Shown in pieces: positions 9,601 to 16,878 of a stretch of 64,000 bases of DNA. The position numbers and the translations under genes were made by a program. How positions within the stretch are numbered: position 1 is the stretch's first letter; every line of letters starts with the position of its first letter. The DNA is taken from contig CAYOSH010000002.1 in assembly GCA_964406575.1 (NCBI GenBank), forward strand, positions 124,001 to 188,000. Direction: 5' to 3'. The DNA comes from WTAW01 sp964406575 (GTDB lineage Bacteria; Acidobacteriota; Aminicenantia; Aminicenantales; Aminicenantaceae). Under the pieces are notes generated by a model. That model was not told where the DNA came from. It did no database searches and saw only the letters and a program-made list of their open reading frames with translations.

Positions 9601-10330
9601 AGATGGCTCTGCCGATCGGGTGTATGTCGGTGACCTGGAAGGCCGTCTCTGGAAGGTCAATGTCGGGATCGAATACCTGGATGCCGATCCCTGGACAGCG
9701 GAGATGATGTACGAGGATTCAAACAATTATCCGATCATCACGAAACCGGAAATCTGGCTGGATGTGGCCTCGCCTGGAACTGAGCCCCGCGTATACTTTG
9801 GCACAGGCGGAGATGACAAAGCGCCGGCTGATGCCACTTACGCGTTCATCGCCATGATCGACGGTGATACACCCGAGGTGGAGTGGTTTCTCGGGGATCC
9901 GGACATACTGAACTTGCCTGTAGAAAAACAAGCGGGAGAATTGACGGTGGGCGAGAAGGTGTGGGCCGATCCCAAAGAGGCGAACAAGATCCTTTATTTC
10001 AGCACACTCACGGGGAACATCGAGACCGTGGACCCCTGCGAGAGTTTGGTTGGAATCGGACGGCTCTATGGCAGGTTTGTCAGGGCTACGGCGGGCACAC
10101 CTGTCGGCGGCACGGCATTCAGGGAAGCCGGAGGGCCGATAGAAAGCATGCAGCTCGCCATAAAAACCAGAGCTGCTGTCACTCTCGGAGAATCTCAGGG
10201 AGTCAGTGGCATGCAGAAAAGAGAGGTCTACATTCAGGAATACGATTCGACCATCCAGAGGCTGGAACAGCCTATCGGCGCGCTTCTCAGGATCAAATCG
10301 TGGAGAGAAATCTACAAGATCATTAAATAG
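6698..10330 (+). CDS. pilY1: PilY1-like pilus tip adhesin with N-terminal FG-GAP repeats
   Basis: This is a 1210-residue secreted protein with a signal peptide at residues ~1-30. The C-terminal third is the PilY1 beta-propeller: KVLFVGANAGMIHCF near residue 762, and a calcium loop with MVDIDGDGSADRVYVGDL near residues 964-981. The N-terminal half differs from classical PilY1. In place of a VWFA domain it has six FG-GAP/EF-hand-like repeats of the form D.DGDG..D (near residues 96, 164, 238, 297, 349 and 414). By analogy with PilY1 it should be carried by the minor prepilins encoded just upstream and act in adhesion, calcium-dependent pilus dynamics or surface sensing. It is the last gene of the operon. 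Confidence 0.82.
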   Translation: MKMKTNAKKIALIIPVMFLIVFFTIKFWAQEECVEIRENFQDSFDTTEWKDHENSSVYWPGAGFAGSGEITLNRLGANFAVAEPNGMGARIYVCDAGDFDGDGYPDIVGLQIFPEDANLNRLLLCRNHFEDLDGDGVDDDGVVLYADFTEIYDSGFACGPASISVGDYNGDGLLDFFFMKNLNDEFAYTQFVAAMFINVGTPTDPDFHQYQTFPNLDFTSRFMSEHIYINWAADHLSSVDIDGDGDVDVLVISEDKIYLVRNPGPSNFDINQFDISEINYDLPTGFTTGRGGSTVDAADFDHDGDMDIIGGSVMDIPFLVYYQNDGNENFTRHELPIPIPACTGAVATCVSDFNLDGYIDIFAGTDRWNAGNEAHMWFMKNTGSLAPGGESEFEFRCLNQCNPILPDPHDVDMSAMLDFDQDGDMDVILADANHSGDYYLIINELADVYVLHGEAWSTNVTPHLNPATQAITRVRLMNLDQNVRGGPSDGLAVELYVSNNGGRDWEYLTRYDGNEITDLTTADPWHYFTHFGSQLKWKAILTATEDDMEEFDGASFETPVLEYIRLRYSVVDRREYSRTSVAARVIDEGGEDVKLIIGGTFYFPGWQGHLRAYDVTNMAAVSSSYSVLRTITRPDLGAPDGREIVADGVNIKWDAGQNLMDRGPASRVIYTAMPDGTGGFDRVDFTVASVGTLQGELNDYQNNNAGLIQFVRGEGRDWILGDINHSNPAICGAPEGEEIKMGAGYAAFMEAWKDRPKVLFVGANAGMIHCFSVLTGEELWAYIPYNLISKLRNMWPVDAATGERYFARDVYVDGSPVVADVYFDDAWHTILICGQGPGQGKAQGVDATGNYYFALDITNIEDPRPMWEFTEIRMGETWSTPVIGRILKDGVETWTAFMGSGYDNVPSQGRQGHRFYALDVETGEPFWYFNANPEINTATGDPDGVIWTNGQNVLRSIPGSPNMVDIDGDGSADRVYVGDLEGRLWKVNVGIEYLDADPWTAEMMYEDSNNYPIITKPEIWLDVASPGTEPRVYFGTGGDDKAPADATYAFIAMIDGDTPEVEWFLGDPDILNLPVEKQAGELTVGEKVWADPKEANKILYFSTLTGNIETVDPCESLVGIGRLYGRFVRATAGTPVGGTAFREAGGPIESMQLAIKTRAAVTLGESQGVSGMQKREVYIQEYDSTIQRLEQPIGALLRIKSWREIYKIIK

Positions 10331-10568
10331 ACCGAATGCTCTTTTAGACGATACGCTGCTATCTGTTTTGCTGCAGCACTGGATGCAGATGAGGACTGAA
10401 TAGCTGTCTTTGGACCATCTCCGAGTATGATTCAATTCTGCACGTCTGGCACTTTCTATCCCAATAAAAACCGAACATCTTCCTCAATCAAGGGGGCGGA
10501 GTTTTTTAAGGAATAAAGAGCGTACAGAGAATTTTACAAATGTGTCTTTTCCATGCTGAAAATTTGTG

Positions 10569-11339
10569 CTATGGCTGTCGAAAAAGAGACAGGTAGGCAT
10601 CGATGATCTGCTGGCCGTAGAGGAGAGCCACAAAAGCAGCCGGCGCGAGAAAAGTACCGAAGGGAAGAGCTTGCTGGAGGTTTTTTTTCTTGAAAATAAT
10701 GATGAAGATACCCACGAGAGCGCCCCAGATGGAGGCCAGGATTAGGGTCAACAGGGTCTGTTTCCAGCCGAGGAATGCGCCGACCATCACCATCATCGTC
10801 ACATCCCCCAGTCCCAGTCCCTCTTTTTTGCGCAGCAGGTAGTACGCGCCATAGACCAAAAGGAGAAAGCCCGCTCCCACTGCAGCACCCAGCAAGGCTT
10901 GCGTGAGGCTCAGATCGACGCGAAAATAAGCGTAGATAAGCGCTAAAACGATACCGGGAAAGGTGATTTCATCGGGGAGGATCTGGTGGTCGAGGTCAAT
11001 GAATCCCAGAACGATCAAAGCACTGGCGAACACGCATGAGGCAAAGAAGTGAGGGCTCAGCGAAAACTGAAGGTATACCAACAAAAAGCAGATGGCCGTG
11101 AGGGCTTCGACCACGGGATAGACTGGAGAAATCGGTGCCTTGCAGTCGCTGCATTTCCCCATGAGGACCACGTAGGAGAGGATGGGAATATTTTCGTAGA
11201 ATTTGATCCTTTTTCCACAGTGAGGACAGGAAGAGGGGGGCTGGACTATGCTGAGGCCTCGGGGAAGCCGGTAGATCACAACATTGAGAAAGCTTCCCCA
11301 GATAAGCCCGAAGACACCAATAAGAATTATCTCTTCCAT
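10569..11339 (-). CDS. pilD: Prepilin peptidase / N-methyltransferase (A24)
   Basis: This is a 256-residue membrane aspartic peptidase that removes prepilin leaders and methylates the new N-terminus. The N-terminal GSFLNVVIYRLP motif is intact, followed by the zinc cysteines C38-P-H-C41 and C63-S-D-C66. The catalytic aspartates are D115 (in IDLDHQILPDE) and D179 (in GLGLGDVTMM). It is the last gene of a four-gene minus-strand operon and overlaps the preceding TPR-protein gene by 13 nt. It converges on the pilY1-like gene, so maturation and minor-pilin genes share one locus although they are transcribed separately. Confidence 0.95.
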   Translation of the reverse strand: MEEIILIGVFGLIWGSFLNVVIYRLPRGLSIVQPPSSCPHCGKRIKFYENIPILSYVVLMGKCSDCKAPISPVYPVVEALTAICFLLVYLQFSLSPHFFASCVFASALIVLGFIDLDHQILPDEITFPGIVLALIYAYFRVDLSLTQALLGAAVGAGFLLLVYGAYYLLRKKEGLGLGDVTMMVMVGAFLGWKQTLLTLILASIWGALVGIFIIIFKKKNLQQALPFGTFLAPAAFVALLYGQQIIDAYLSLFRQP

Positions 11340-12163
11340 GGGCTGATCCGGGTTTTGATCTCCTCGATCTCCGGGTCGTAGATGTAATCTTTGCCGTCCA
11401 AGTCCTTGGGGACTTCTGCGATGATTCTGGTGCTCACCAGCTGTGAGAGTTCATCCGGAGCATGGCCGTATCTGTTCTTGAATTGTTCGATGGCGGATTT
11501 TAATGTCTCGAAATCGATGGCGGCCTTGGTGCGGTAAAGATGGTTGGAGGCGATCTTTCTGACCCGTGCATCATCGGCTGTTTTATAGATCTCCAGCCAA
11601 GTTTGCCACGCTGTTTGATAGTCGGAAACCCTGAATGTCGCGTTGGCGTAAAGCCTTCGGGCAATATCCGGAGCCCCTTCGATCTCCATCGTTTTTTTGT
11701 AGTATTTTTGTGCCATATCGTAGTTCTTGGCAAACATCTGGGCGTAGTGTCCTGCCATAAGTGGAAATATCCACTGTTTTGGATTTTTCTCCAGCCCCCG
11801 GTCCAGGATCTTTAAAGCGAGATCCAGGTCTTTGACATCATAGATGGCGATAAGAGCCCCGACCTCGTAGGGGTCTAAATATTGAGGATCCAGCTCAGCG
11901 ATGATGGAAAAAATGTGGTCCAGATAGTCGAACCTTTCCCATATGTTTTGGTCGCTAAAATACTGAATGGCCCAGAGATAGATCAGATCTGCTATTAGAG
12001 AGTTATAGCCAAACGTCGCATACTTCAAGGATTTGCCGGAGGGGATGTAGATGATGGATGAACCGTGAACCCGGTACCGCGAGATGGCGTCGGTTTTGAG
12101 TTTAAGTCCTGCAAAGAGACCGAGGCTTATTATAAGGATTACAAGGATGGTGGTCTTTTTCAT
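11327..12163 (-). CDS. Membrane-anchored TPR-like protein of the ABC/PilD operon
   Basis: The protein has 278 residues, with an N-terminal signal anchor (residues ~5-22) and an extracytoplasmic helical region. Helical pairs such as LDLALKILDRGLEKNP and YDMAQKYYKKTMEIEG look like tetratricopeptide repeats. I do not recognise a named family. It sits between an ABC-2 transporter and the prepilin peptidase, 3 nt after the permease and overlapping pilD by 13 nt. It probably works with the transporter in the envelope; no catalytic motif is visible. Confidence 0.6.
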   Translation of the reverse strand: MKKTTILVILIISLGLFAGLKLKTDAISRYRVHGSSIIYIPSGKSLKYATFGYNSLIADLIYLWAIQYFSDQNIWERFDYLDHIFSIIAELDPQYLDPYEVGALIAIYDVKDLDLALKILDRGLEKNPKQWIFPLMAGHYAQMFAKNYDMAQKYYKKTMEIEGAPDIARRLYANATFRVSDYQTAWQTWLEIYKTADDARVRKIASNHLYRTKAAIDFETLKSAIEQFKNRYGHAPDELSQLVSTRIIAEVPKDLDGKDYIYDPEIEEIKTRISPWKR

Positions 12164-12166
12164 CGC

Positions 12167-12931
12167 TCAAATAAAATCTCGCCTCCTGAAAACGAGCATG
12201 GCCAAAAACAGGACAAACACCGAATAACAGAACCCGTAAAGGAATGCGAAAAGATAAAGCTCGGAAGGAATCGGGAGATGATGCACGATCTCTGTTTTGA
12301 TGTTGAAGTTTTCCAGGTTGGGAAGGATGGTGTAAAGAACCTGTGCAAGCCCTTTACCCAGACCTGATTTTATTTTCTTTATCAGAGTTTCCAATCCCCA
12401 GGACAGATGGCCGATCAAGTAGAAGGAAAGGGTGTAGATCGAGCTCAAGATGGGTGTGGAAAAGCAGGAGAACAGAATGGCCACCGCAGTGATAAGACAG
12501 AGTTCGATGTAGATGAGAAACACCGCGCCGAGGATTTGCCATTCGATCTTGAAGGTGTGGAAAAAGAGCAAAATCAGGAAAATGATCGTCATGAGGGACA
12601 GCATGACAAAGAGCGTCAGGATCATTCCAAAATACTTTCCGAGCAGGAATTGGTACCTGTGGATCGGCTTCGACAAAAGAGTGTATATGGTTTTTTTGTC
12701 GATCTCTTTATAGACAAGCCCGGTTCCCACCAGGATGGCCATCAGGGCGCCGAAGAAGGAGAGGGCAGCCAGGCCAACGTCTGTGATGATCTTGACTTGG
12801 TCTCCGACGGTGAGCAAAGCGAGAAGCCTTGAAAAAAGAAAACACACTGCAGCAAAAAAGAAGATCACATAAAGGATCCTGTCTCTGATGGCTTCTCTGA
12901 ATGTGTTCAGGGCGATGGCTGTGATTTTCAT
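12167..12931 (-). CDS. ABC-2 type transporter permease
   Basis: This is a 254-residue polytopic membrane protein with about six hydrophobic segments. It starts with the typical ABC-2 permease N-terminus (LNTFREAIRDRILYVIFFFAAV) and contains the conserved KEIDKKTIYTLLSKPIHRYQFLLGKYFGM segment found in export permeases of this group. Its start overlaps the stop of the ATPase gene by 4 nt (ATGA). Together they form a half-size exporter; the substrate is unknown. Position ahead of the TPR protein and pilD suggests a role in envelope or pilus biogenesis (inference). Confidence 0.82.
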   Translation of the reverse strand: MKITAIALNTFREAIRDRILYVIFFFAAVCFLFSRLLALLTVGDQVKIITDVGLAALSFFGALMAILVGTGLVYKEIDKKTIYTLLSKPIHRYQFLLGKYFGMILTLFVMLSLMTIIFLILLFFHTFKIEWQILGAVFLIYIELCLITAVAILFSCFSTPILSSIYTLSFYLIGHLSWGLETLIKKIKSGLGKGLAQVLYTILPNLENFNIKTEIVHHLPIPSELYLFAFLYGFCYSVFVLFLAMLVFRRRDFI

Positions 12932-13845
12932 TTCTTTGTTACCATCTCGACAAATAGATCTTCAAGCGTTTCGGTCCTCGGGATGAGCGAGTGGATCTTG
13001 CCCTTTTGGGATTGGACAAGATTGAGGACTTCTTCCAACTTGTTTGCGTCCTGTATTTTCAGAAATATCCTGTCTCCATAAGTGGCAAAGCTATCGCTCG
13101 AATTCCTGAGTTGTTCTTCTTTTAATCCAGAGACAATGACCTCGGTGAAGCGGACCTTTTCTGAGATCAAATCCTGAAGCCTGCCCTGGTTGATGATCTC
13201 GCCGTTAACGATGATGGCGACCTTGTCACAGATCATTTCAATGTCTTGGAGGATGTGCGAGGAGAGAAAAACGGTTTTGCCTGCGTTCCGCAAACCGACG
13301 ATAATATCTCGGATCTCTTTCCGTCCAATGGGGTCGAGACCTCCAAGAGGCTCATCCAGGAAAACCATCGATGGCTCATTCAGAAGAGCCTGCGCCAGGC
13401 CAACTCTCTGGAGCATTCCACGGGAGAATTTTCGCAGCTGGAGGTGAGCCGCTTTTTCCAGGCCGACAAGATGGAGCAGGTCCTTGATCTTGTTTTCTTT
13501 GGTACCTTTATTTATGGAAAAGAGCTGGATGTAAAATTCGAGGAATTCCGATGCTGTGAGGTAATCATAGAAATATGGATTCTCAGGCAGAAATCCGATC
13601 TGCTCTTTGGCCTTGAGGGAGAGGTGGGGTTTTCCGAGAATGCTGATCTCCCCCTTTTCGGGAAAGATCAAGCCCAAGATGCATTTTATGGTTGTTGTTT
13701 TTCCTGCCCCGTTCGGGCCGAGGTAACCAAATATCTCACCCTGTTCGACCTTGAGAGAGATTCCCTTGAGGATTTTCTTTTTTTTGAGAAGGAATCCCGC
13801 TTTGAATGACTTGTGAAGGTCGGTGATCAGAAGAGCTTCTTCCAT
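12928..13845 (-). CDS. ABC transporter ATP-binding protein
   Basis: This 305-residue ATPase energises the ABC-2 permease encoded next to it. Walker A is GPNGAGKTTT (near residue 43), the signature is FSRGMLQR, Walker B with the catalytic glutamate is MVFLDEPLGGLDP, and the switch histidine is in SSHIL. A C-terminal extension of about 80 residues is common in the CcmA/NatA-type subfamily of ABC-2 exporters. It is first in the operon ATPase-permease-TPR-pilD. Confidence 0.92.
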   Translation of the reverse strand: MEEALLITDLHKSFKAGFLLKKKKILKGISLKVEQGEIFGYLGPNGAGKTTTIKCILGLIFPEKGEISILGKPHLSLKAKEQIGFLPENPYFYDYLTASEFLEFYIQLFSINKGTKENKIKDLLHLVGLEKAAHLQLRKFSRGMLQRVGLAQALLNEPSMVFLDEPLGGLDPIGRKEIRDIIVGLRNAGKTVFLSSHILQDIEMICDKVAIIVNGEIINQGRLQDLISEKVRFTEVIVSGLKEEQLRNSSDSFATYGDRIFLKIQDANKLEEVLNLVQSQKGKIHSLIPRTETLEDLFVEMVTKK

Positions 13846-13956
13846 GAAATTCCCTAGTTATTATACAAGTTTCTCTGCCTATTTCAAATACGTATTCCTC
13901 TCGTCCCGAAATCAGAAAAAACAGCTCCGGGTGATAGGACGGGAGCTTTTATTTTA

Positions 13957-14937
13957 TTATTTGAGCCCCTTGATCTTTTGGGCGTTTTTCAACAGCCAGA
14001 GCTGGGTGAAAACATGCTCTCTATTCAGGGCGAGGTGTATTTCCAACTGATCCTTGATTTCTCCCTCGGGAATCATTGGGATCAGCGTTTCGTATTTCCC
14101 GATGAGTTTTTCTTCAGCCGGGATGAAGGTATTCAGTGCGCTCAGCCGGTCATCCCCGGGGTATACAGAAGGCATGGACTCCACACTCTTTTCTATCCCG
14201 TCCGCGTCTATCTCTGCGTTTTCAATTTTGACCACGTCTCCCAACTTGACGAGAATTCCTGAGTTTTTATCCCAGTGCCTCATATGGTCGATAGAGTTTT
14301 TGAATAAGCGCTGGCTCAGATCTTGGTGCTCACTGAACAGGATAGTGTGATAAAGATAGCGATGGAGAAGTTCGTTCTCCATCCTCATGATCTCGTGCAG
14401 AAGCAACACGTCTTCTTTGCCGGTATTTTCCGGATCAGGTTGGAAACACAGAGCCTCTTCAGCGCCTTCAGCCTTCAGGGCTTCCATCATGGCGACGAAT
14501 TGATCGGAATGCCGAACTTCATCATACGAGATGTTCAAGATCATGTTCTGGATTTTCGGGAATGCCCCCTCCTCGAATTCCGCCGATTGATAGAGATCGG
14601 TCACCATATCCTCGGTTTTTTTATCTCTTTTGAAGTTGTCCATGATTTTGGGATAGCGAATGACCATATCCGTTTTAAAGGAGGGTTCTCCTCCCATCTG
14701 TTTGATAATGATGCCCAGCTGAAGAGAGTGGTACATCTCGTCGATCCCGATCTGGATAATCTGCGCCCGGGCGTCGGTTTTGCTTTGCATGATCGGGTCT
14801 TTGTAGAAGAATTTGCCCTTTGGCATAGAGTATGCGTGGATCGTGTACTCGAAACTCACGGCCCATTCATGTTCCAAAGCGGCGTTTAAAAGTTGTATGG
14901 CATCCTCTTTTGTCTGAATGGTTTTGATATTTTCCAT
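13957..14937 (-). CDS. Tandem ferritin-like domain protein
   Basis: This 326-residue soluble helical protein is made of two ferritin-like four-helix bundles. The N-terminal half keeps two E-x-x-H metal motifs, E67-x-x-H70 and E140-x-x-H143, with the matching single glutamates around residues 23 and 122. In the second half the corresponding motif is altered to HMRH (H218-x-x-H221), and NREHV comes near the end, so its metal site may differ. Ferritin-like diiron proteins usually serve in peroxide or oxygen defence or iron handling, which fits an anaerobe. The strong ribosome binding site GGAAAGGAATC precedes the ATG. The gene appears monocistronic. Confidence 0.75.
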   Translation of the reverse strand: MENIKTIQTKEDAIQLLNAALEHEWAVSFEYTIHAYSMPKGKFFYKDPIMQSKTDARAQIIQIGIDEMYHSLQLGIIIKQMGGEPSFKTDMVIRYPKIMDNFKRDKKTEDMVTDLYQSAEFEEGAFPKIQNMILNISYDEVRHSDQFVAMMEALKAEGAEEALCFQPDPENTGKEDVLLLHEIMRMENELLHRYLYHTILFSEHQDLSQRLFKNSIDHMRHWDKNSGILVKLGDVVKIENAEIDADGIEKSVESMPSVYPGDDRLSALNTFIPAEEKLIGKYETLIPMIPEGEIKDQLEIHLALNREHVFTQLWLLKNAQKIKGLK

Positions 14938-14956
14938 GATTCCTTTCCTCCTCTTT

Positions 14957-15181
14957 TCCTGAATTATTCATAAATACTGCCGATATTTTTCATTTAAAGA
15001 ACTATGTTACATATTATCGGCATTTTTTACCCTTCGGGCGAACCGATCTCACTACATCGGCTTCGTTGCAGCTCATTCGCAGTAGTTCACTACAACTTCA
15101 TGAGCTGCTTCCTCGCCCCTGCAGCAACCTCGGTCCGTGAATAATCCATCCCTCCTGAATTATTCATAAATACTGCCGATA
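14957..15181 (+). repeat. Repeat R3: 29-bp perfect direct repeat pair
   Basis: The same 29 bp (beginning TCCTGAATTATTCATAAATA, ending CTGCCGATA) occur at 14957-14985 and 15153-15181, 196 bp apart. The first copy opens a GCCGATA...TATCGGC inverted repeat (14979-15021), which is followed by the word TACCCTTCGGGCGAACCGA. A related block occurs at 29881-29990. No ORF is supported between the copies. Confidence 0.75.
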
Positions 15182-15280
15182 CAGTCTCCATTTTGGGATT
15201 GTTCTAATATAGAACAATTCGCTCTTCCAAATCAACTGCATCCACAAAATCCGCCGAACCGTGATGGCATAAATCAAATT
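15182..15280. other. Intergenic stretch without gene
   Basis: This short non-coding gap lies between the R3 and R1 repeats. I see no promoter, RNA or coding signal in it. Confidence 0.4.
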
Positions 15281-15386
15281 ACGTTATTAAGTGTTCTAAT
15301 TGTGTGGTGGATAAAACCGTGTGAAGGGTTGGACGGGCATGGTACATCTCCCCGGGGGGAGAGGTGTGCGGAACCCGGAACCAAGC
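15281..15386 (-). repeat. Dispersed repeat R1, copy E (inverted)
   Basis: This stretch is the reverse-complement match to 2946-3060: it shares the order GTGGTGGA(T/G)AAAACCGTG, GGGCATGGTACATCTC, a hairpin (here with CTCCCC/GGGGAG arms), then CCCGGAACC. The hairpin is kept although its bases changed. Confidence 0.65.
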
Positions 15387-15414
15387 CTATAAACATAAGG
15401 CCAGTTCCTTGTGA

Positions 15415-15476
15415 TGTAGGGTCCATTCCCCGAATGGACCGAGAAAAAACGGACCGTTTGGGGAACGGTCCCTACA
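15415..15476. repeat. 62-bp imperfect palindrome (MITE-like)
   Basis: The arms begin TGTAGGGTCCATTCCCC and end GGGGAACGGTCCCTACA, about 27 bp each with five mismatches around an A-rich loop. The termini recur at 54260-54300 (ACGGTCCCTACA and TGTAGGG). It could be a miniature element or a strong RNA hairpin. Confidence 0.6.
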
Positions 15477-15479
15477 TTT

Positions 15480-15758
15480 CAATAGAGCAATCACCAATTA
15501 AAACACTCGGAACGTCTTTCTCTGCGGCTTTGAGGATGCTTCCCGCAAAATCACCCCCTGAATCACCTTTAAAGGGGATTGACCGTGAATTATACCTGTG
15601 AGAATATGGTGTCATTCAAACGGCCTTTGCGCAGTTGTTCACCTCATCCAAGGCAGCGTCGAGGTTAAGAAAAGGGAGGGGAAGGACGTTTCCTCTCCCG
15701 CCCTCCTTTCTTCCCCCAAATCAAAAATTGGGGGAGGTTTGCTCTATAAAACCATAGC
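15480..15758. other. Intergenic stretch rich in inverted repeats
   Basis: No gene is supported. It holds several GC-rich inverted repeats, for example CCCCCAA...TTGGGGG at 15714-15735 and GGGAGGGG...CCTCTCCC near 15674-15700. Confidence 0.45.
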
Positions 15759-15787
15759 TTGATTGTGCGGTTTCTTGAGAATATAAT
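15759..15787 (+). promoter_or_regulatory. Sigma-70 type promoter of the agmatinase operon
   Basis: The -35 box TTGATT (15759-15764), a 17-nt spacer and a perfect -10 box TATAAT (15782-15787) lie about 230 nt upstream of the agmatinase gene. Confidence 0.6.
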
Positions 15788-15873
15788 GAATATCCCGATA
15801 CCTTTTGCTGATGCGCGCCGATACTAAGCTGGCAGGATAGGGCGATGGCGAACATCCTCAAACGTTCAATACA

Positions 15874-16008
15874 ATGTCCGTAGACACCCAGATCCCAAAA
15901 ATCAGGACCGATATGGAGGTCATCCCGACCTATTACCAGGGCCAGAACGCTTTGATTGTGAAGGATGTATTGGGATTGATCTCGTTGATCGTTTACAGGA
16001 TAAGGTGA
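15874..16008 (+). pseudogene. Short ORF, possible remnant of a PTYYQGQ-type N-terminal domain
   Basis: A 44-codon ORF lies between the predicted promoter at 15759 and the agmatinase gene. It reads IPKIRTDMEVIPTYYQGQ and then NALIVKDVLGLI before ending abruptly. This resembles, from memory, an N-terminal domain found on some MEMO-like proteins, but only its first half is present, with no ribosome binding site. It may be a decayed gene, a leader peptide or a chance ORF. Confidence 0.3.
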
Positions 16009-16014
16009 GACCAA

Positions 16015-16878
16015 ATGAGTGATTTTGGAGGGGCCATTAAAACAAGCGATGTCTACGATATTGCCATCCTGGGCATCCCTTTTGACGGGAAATCTTCATA
16101 TCTTAAGGGGCCGTCCAGAGGCCCGCAGGCCATACGCGCAGCCTCTACAGGTAAGGCGATCAATGCCTGGACAGAGCAGGGGATTAACCTGGAGGAAGAC
16201 GTGAGGATCGTGGACCTGGGAGATGTGGATGTTTCTGGAGATTTTTCCCGGGTCTTCGCCCATGTTGAGGAAAGAGTGGGCAAAATTTTGGAAAGGGCGG
16301 GGATACCCATTGTTCTAGGCGGGGACCATTCCATAAGTGTCCCAGTGATCAGAGCAATGGCCAGGAAATACCCTGCTTTGGATATTCTCCATTTCGATGC
16401 ACATCCTGACCTCTATGATGAGTTTTATGGGGATCCTTTCTCACACGCATGCCCTTTCGCCAGGATACTGGCTGAGGGTTTGGTGAAGAACCTCGTCCAG
16501 GTCGGAATACGCGCCAGCACGGGCGCTCACAGGCAGATGGCCGCTGCCCATGGAGTGCGGATGATCACGATGAGCGATTGGAAGGATGATCTTAGGCTTT
16601 CCTTTGCCAATCCTCTCTACATCTCCTTTGATGTGGACGTCCTCGATCCTGCATTCGCTCCCGGAGTCTCTCACCATGAACCTGGCGGTCTTTCCACTCG
16701 CCAAGTCATCAATGTGCTCCATCGCCTGGATGCTGAGATTGTGGGAATGGACGTGGTGGAGGTCAATCCCACTCGGGATATATCGGGGATAACGGCTGCG
16801 GCTGCCGCAAAGATCGTCATGGAGGTTGCAGCGAAGATGATCAAAAGAAATCAAAAAAACCACGAGGAGGTTTCATGA
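16015..16878 (+). CDS. speB: Agmatinase / arginase-family ureohydrolase
   Basis: This 287-residue binuclear manganese ureohydrolase should split agmatine to putrescine and urea. All metal ligands are present: GGDHS (H105), DAHPD (D128, H130, D132) and SFDVDVLDP (D206, D208). Length matches bacterial agmatinases. The start ATG follows AAGGTGAGA. Its last codons overlap the start of the M64 peptidase gene (ATGA), so the two are co-translated. Agmatinase and arginase are hard to separate by motif; guanidinobutyrase or formiminoglutamase remain possible. Confidence 0.88.
   Translation: MSDFGGAIKTSDVYDIAILGIPFDGKSSYLKGPSRGPQAIRAASTGKAINAWTEQGINLEEDVRIVDLGDVDVSGDFSRVFAHVEERVGKILERAGIPIVLGGDHSISVPVIRAMARKYPALDILHFDAHPDLYDEFYGDPFSHACPFARILAEGLVKNLVQVGIRASTGAHRQMAAAHGVRMITMSDWKDDLRLSFANPLYISFDVDVLDPAFAPGVSHHEPGGLSTRQVINVLHRLDAEIVGMDVVEVNPTRDISGITAAAAAKIVMEVAAKMIKRNQKNHEEVS

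Noticed and set aside
10331..10568. Terminator between the convergent pilY1-like and pilD genes
   Set aside because: Only weak stems without a T-tract were seen; nothing could be called.
13246..13809. 187-codon plus-strand frame over the ABC ATPase gene
   Set aside because: It is antisense to intact Walker A, signature and Walker B motifs and has no coding character of its own.
14323..14889. 188-codon plus-strand frame over the ferritin-like gene
   Set aside because: It is antisense to conserved E-x-x-H motifs and without start signals or recognisable domains.
15721..16014. 97-codon minus-strand frame upstream of agmatinase
   Set aside because: It lies across a good plus-strand promoter (TTGATT-N17-TATAAT) and has no motif or ribosome binding site.
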